Of a DNA stretch of 64,000 bases, positions 60,395 to 64,000 are shown one piece after another (within the stretch, counting starts at the first letter, position 1; every line of letters begins with the position of its first letter). The notes beneath the pieces are model-generated. The model was not told where the DNA came from and ran no database searches. It saw only the letters and a program-made list of their open reading frames with translations. This DNA is from Artocarpus heterophyllus. Lineage: Eukaryota > Streptophyta > Magnoliopsida > Rosales > Moraceae. The position numbers and the translations under genes were made by a program. The stretch lies in the NCBI GenBank assembly GCA_025403435.1, contig CM046340.1, positions 28,218,210 through 28,282,209 on the forward strand, in the 5' to 3' direction.

Positions 60395-60579
60395 AATGGA
60401 AAGACGAGTGGGTGTCAAACTGCAAGAATAAATTAACCTCACACTTTTCTGAATTTGCTATGTACTCAACACATGAGATAACAGACTTTTTTTTCAGAGA
60501 AAAACTAAGAGTTTTTCTCTCTGAGTATTCTGCAAAAGTTACGTATATGAAAAAATCTCTTGAGATAATTGTTATCTCC

Positions 60580-60588
60580 CTTTTTATA
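60580..60588 (-). promoter_or_regulatory. TATA box of copia solo LTR B
   Basis: Reverse strand TATAAAAAG lies 1.62 kb from the LTR start at 62209, the same spacing as in the copy 1 LTR (1.63 kb). Confidence 0.6.
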
Positions 60589-60770
60589 TCTGACCCATTA
60601 GTAATTTTTTAATTAATTTCAAATTTAAAATAACCATCACATCAGATATATGAGGAAAGGATATATTTTACATGATTCTTACCTCCTTTTTTTCTCTTTC
60701 CCTTTCCCTTTTCTTTTTTTTTTTTATTAAGTGAATCACGTTATGTGATTCTTTTGACTTTTACACACAT

Positions 60771-60920
60771 GTATATATATATATATATATATATAGGTAA
60801 ACATAAACTTCACGTTTACCTTTTTTGATTTTAATATATATATATATATATGAACTTCACGTAACGTGAAGTTCACGTTTTTAATATTTTTATTTTGATA
60901 TATATATATATATTAATATA
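60771..60920. repeat. TA microsatellites and a perfect hairpin in solo LTR B
   Basis: TA dinucleotide runs lie at about 60771-60795, 60835-60851 and 60899-60913. Between them an inverted repeat GAACTTCACGT (60852-60862), one A, then ACGTGAAGTTC (60864-60874) can form an 11-bp hairpin. A related AACTTCACGTTTACC lies at about 60806-60820. Confidence 0.8.
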
Positions 60921-60924
60921 TTAT

Positions 60925-62209
60925 ACAATCTTATATATAAATAAGATTTGGTTCAAACCATAGATATATATCTAAATCTAAATTAAAAAAAAATCACATT
61001 TATTTAAGAATAGATTTTAAAATTAATCAATTAATTAATTAACTAATGTTCAGTTAAATGTGACAACATTTATCACATTACATTATGTGTCACAGAGAAT
61101 ATTTTTTTGTGTCACATTAATAATTCAAGTGTGAAATAACTAATTCAGAATTCAATAATTCTAAACTAAATATGTATAACTCATTCTATGCATAAATCCA
61201 ATATAGTGTTATAGAGGCGGTATTAGGGACCTATGGACCTATAACCAAAGCTCCAATAAATTTGACAATTAATTAAACTCTTTGATTAATGTGCCAAATT
61301 TATTAGTTTCAGTGTTATTCCACTAAAAACTTGAAATTGAACTCTTGAGATAATAGTGAAATTACTCAAAGAAAATAAGCGAGTAGTCTATTGATATAAT
61401 CATTACATATAAGTCAGTCCTCTGTAAATAGTTCATAATAAGAGCTAGGTTCAATTTTCATTTACCTCTCTTATTATATCTTTATCCTTCAGTTCTAATA
61501 ATTCTCTAATGAACAGTTAATTCATAATCTTATTATGAATAAGCGCTCTACTGTTCAAACCTCGAATTATCACTCAAGAGGACTATTTTTCTAACTTCCA
61601 TAAGGAAGGAATGGACTCCTTATCTATATAATATTATTTCCAGCTATTTATTACATTATGTTTCCAAGATGCTAAGTTATGATCTGTGCTTAGATAAATC
61701 TTACCATACAAGTAAAAAAACATAATATCATAAATAGGAGTCTAATAAATACTCAGGATTAAGACTGTCAAATATATGATCATCATAGTAATAAATTTGA
61801 ATACTCTATTTGTAACGGATGATTATTAGAGATTCATAATTTATCTGGTCCAGTCCTATATAATCTCATTATATAAAGTACCTCCAATCTAATGTCTCTA
61901 CATTAATAGTCCGGATAATGACTATTTCATTCTAAATGAGATTGGACCGTACTTGTAATATTTAATTAAAGATCCCAAACTTTAATTAATTATTACGGAC
62001 TCTTTAGATTATTATCTATAAATTTTATCCCTAAACATATAACACTTATATGCTAAATTTATAGTCACATAAATAATCTTGGAATTTTATCGATGTTTAT
62101 AAATGTATTCATAATACATATAAGCAGCCAAAATAATAATAAGTGTCCACTTTATTTATTTATTAACAATATGTACAATGTCACAGCTTTTAGGGCATCA
62201 AACCCAACA
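60925..62209 (-). repeat. remainder of copia solo LTR B (U3 side)
   Basis: AT-rich LTR sequence without coding potential up to the TGTTGGGTTT start (reverse strand) at 62209. No gene is seen on either strand. Confidence 0.75.
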
Positions 62210-63113
62210 AATTTAAGGTTCAACAATAACTTCAACTAACATATCTACGTTGGGAATAGTCCTTTCTACTCGGGCCATTATTGATGTCTCTAATATCTAT
62301 GGGTCAATTTCCTTATAAAGAATATAGAATAACAAAAGTGTATTTTTTTTAAGTATATATATGTTTATATAATAAGTGAGAAAAACAAAAAATCAATATC
62401 ATAATATTTCCTATCATACAATTTGTACATAAAATATGTTTAAGAAAACTTCATCCAAATTGACAAATATAATTTCAAAAATTAATGAAAAAATAAAAAT
62501 TGAAAAAATTTCAACTTGTTCAAGTGTTCAACAATCATCATAGACCAAATCAATTAAGCTTTGTCACCATACTTTTTTCTCCATTCCTTACCACTAATAA
62601 CCATCCTCAATTGTTCATAAACTCACCTCAACAGCTATGTATTATGCATATTGTCCAAAAAATCTATGAATAATTTAAAGTCATACTTGAAACCGCAAAG
62701 TTGATTTAGCAATTCCAACATATTCTGAAAAAAAGCTAAACAACAATGCTTTTCTCGACTGCTAAAAATCGACCTCAACAGGTTTCCTACACATTGTAAC
62801 TGGTCACTAATTGAGGTGATTTGTTTGTCTTCAACCTCCCTTCTTTTGTTCAAAAAATCACAAGTCTAAGGTCTAATGTCCCATTCTCATACAACACTTA
62901 ATTTATATTTTGATCTAACAAACTTAATTGACACAATGATTTAACTATTCTCAATCTATATTAAGGAGAATTTTTATATATGATATTTTTCCATTCAAAC
63001 ACAAGAAAAATAAAAGATATTTTTACTTCAACTATCATCGGTAGACCTCGATCCTCTAGACTTGTTAATGAACATGAACGACTCATATTTGCAGAGCCTG
63101 ATTCTGTAATATT
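62210..63113 (-). pseudogene. AT-rich DNA with weak reverse-strand coding debris
   Basis: On the reverse strand, 62853-62580 reads KQITSISDQLQCVGNLLRSI and CCLAFFQNMLELLNQLCGFK without stops for 72 codons, and about 62300-62217 reads TSIMARVERTIPNVDMLVEV. Neither is a domain I recognise. They could belong to the same broken gene as the debris at 47790-49050, with solo LTR B inserted between; this is speculative. The remaining sequence is AT-rich and unremarkable. Confidence 0.3.
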
Positions 63114-63590
63114 CACTACTACATACTAGGCATTCCACGATAGTTTTAAACCGTCATGGAAAACTTTCACGGCGGTTAAAAAACTGTCAAGAAAACTACC
63201 ATCGTGGTAAAAAAATGAGTTTTCATGGCAGTTTTGTATCGTCAGTGGAACATCCAAATGGGTGCCAATTTTAGTGTTTCGAGGGACCTCTATCATGACG
63301 ATTGTTTGTAAAATCGTCATGATAGAGGTTAATTTTCCATGGCATTTTTTGTAACCGTCATGAAAAGTCATGTTTCTATGACAGTTTTTTGTAGAAACCG
63401 TCGTGGAAAGTTGGTATACCATGACTTTACACAACTTTTTTTGTAAAAATCATTGTGTAAAGTATTTTTTCCATGATATTTTTTTACTAAACCTGTCATG
63501 GAAACTTGGTCTTGCACAAAAAAATTGCCTAAATTTTTTATTTCCCACGAGATAGGCAGCCCATACATTATCCATTACTACAAGGCCCTG
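63114..63590 (+). mobile_element. terminus of a CACTA-type DNA transposon
   Basis: CACTACTACATAC at 63114 resembles a CACTA terminal inverted repeat. It is followed by about 400 bp of subterminal repeats in both orientations built on CCGTCATGGAAA / TTTCATGACGGTT-like units (for example 63152, 63355, 63398, 63480) and by a 17-bp hairpin (63287-63303 with 63312-63328). Such subterminal arrays bind the transposase in En/Spm elements. The other end and any transposase lie right of the window, if present. The short open frames here are by-products of the repeats. Confidence 0.6.
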
Positions 63591-64000
63591 GTTGCATATA
63601 AAAAATGATGTATATTGAAATTACAAGGTATTTACAAGATCATTTACATTTGAACTATTTTGCACAATTATTTATTTACTATCTGTATCTAAAGATGACA
63701 TACCTATTTACAAATTGTACCCACTCAATTATAACTTCATTTATATCCGTAAGTATATAAAATTCCTTTTTTTCTAAGTCTTGTATACCACTACTAATTA
63801 TATGCCATATGAAATGTAGAATAAAAAAAAACTATATTCTACATTTCTTTATTGTCTTGGACATCTATGTTTAGAATATAGCATTCTGTTTGGTCAGAAT
63901 GTTACACCGCTTCATGCTTAAAGTTTCCAATTGTTAGGTGCTCTAACAATGTGTTATGATTAAACGAATTAATAGACAATACAATTATGTAAAACTTAAC
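63591..64000. other. AT-rich DNA, nothing recognised
   Basis: No coding frame, repeat or RNA gene recognised. It may be the interior of the CACTA-type element. Confidence 0.5.

Larger units (their letters stand above)
49509..62209 (-). mobile_element. copia solo LTR B, split by the Tat-type element
   Basis: The outer ends TGTTGGAATTAAAATATG (49509) and CAAACCCAACA (62209) form one reverse-orientation copia LTR. Without the nested element and its duplicate it is about 2,018 bp. Flanks AATAT (49504-49508) and AATTT (62210-62214) are a 4-of-5 match to a target duplication. Its start on the reverse strand (TGTTGGGTTTGATGCCCTAA) and an internal GCAGCGGAA near the end relate it to, but distinguish it from, the other copia LTRs here. 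A reverse-strand TATAAAAAG lies at 60580-60588, about 1.62 kb into the LTR, the same spacing as in copy 1. No internal copia region adjoins it. Confidence 0.8.

Overview
This window is plant nuclear DNA made almost entirely of nested LTR retrotransposons. Evidence for a flowering-plant genome: initiator-Met tRNA primer sites, plant-type Ty1/copia and Ty3/gypsy lineages (a chromodomain gypsy and a Tat-type gypsy with two RNase H domains), plant TATA/pyrimidine-patch promoters and a CACTA-type terminus. No intact host gene, tRNA or rRNA gene is visible. The species cannot be named from this sequence.

Layout. (1) 1-21,645: three members of one Ty1/copia family with ~2.0-kb LTRs. The oldest (copy 3, + strand) has two younger relatives inserted in its gag: copy 1 (+, 1-6479, 5' LTR off the left edge) and copy 2 (-, complete, 6806-16513, perfect TSD GCAAA). 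(2) 21,893-25,169 and 47,469-~47,640: a decayed second copia element (copy 4), split inside its 3' LTR by a Ty3/gypsy chromovirus. (3) 25,170-47,463: that chromovirus, flanked by a perfect 5-bp TSD (TGGTG). Its 3' LTR is about 2.08 kb once a 2.0-kb copia solo LTR (44,463-46,464) is subtracted. Its 5' LTR is 13.6 kb, because the promoter-bearing first ~1.15 kb occurs as 11 head-to-tail units of 1,153 bp. This is the most remarkable object in the window: a satellite-like array growing inside one LTR of a single dated insertion. (4) 49,509-62,209: another copia solo LTR (-), split by a young Tat-type Ty3/gypsy element (49,712-60,389, TSD ACACC, 623-bp LTRs differing at 8 sites). That element carries a reverse-strand gene with its own TATA box and two probable introns between pol and the 3' LTR. 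(5) 62,210-64,000: AT-rich DNA with coding-like debris and one end of a CACTA-type transposon.

How the parts work together: each element encodes or once encoded gag, protease, integrase, reverse transcriptase and RNase H for copy-and-paste transposition. Every copy here is broken by stops or frameshifts, so each would need trans-acting proteins. Relative order of events: copia copy 4, then the chromovirus in its LTR, then the copia solo LTR in the chromovirus 3' LTR. The 11-unit amplification came after chromovirus integration, since the 3' LTR has one unit and the units are far more alike than the two LTRs are. Separately: copia copy 3, then copies 1 and 2; and solo LTR B, then the Tat-type element.

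Limits: all family calls come from motif reading without database search. LTR identities were judged by eye, except the 623-bp pair, which was compared base by base. Whether the 11-unit copy number is biological or affected by assembly cannot be judged from the sequence.
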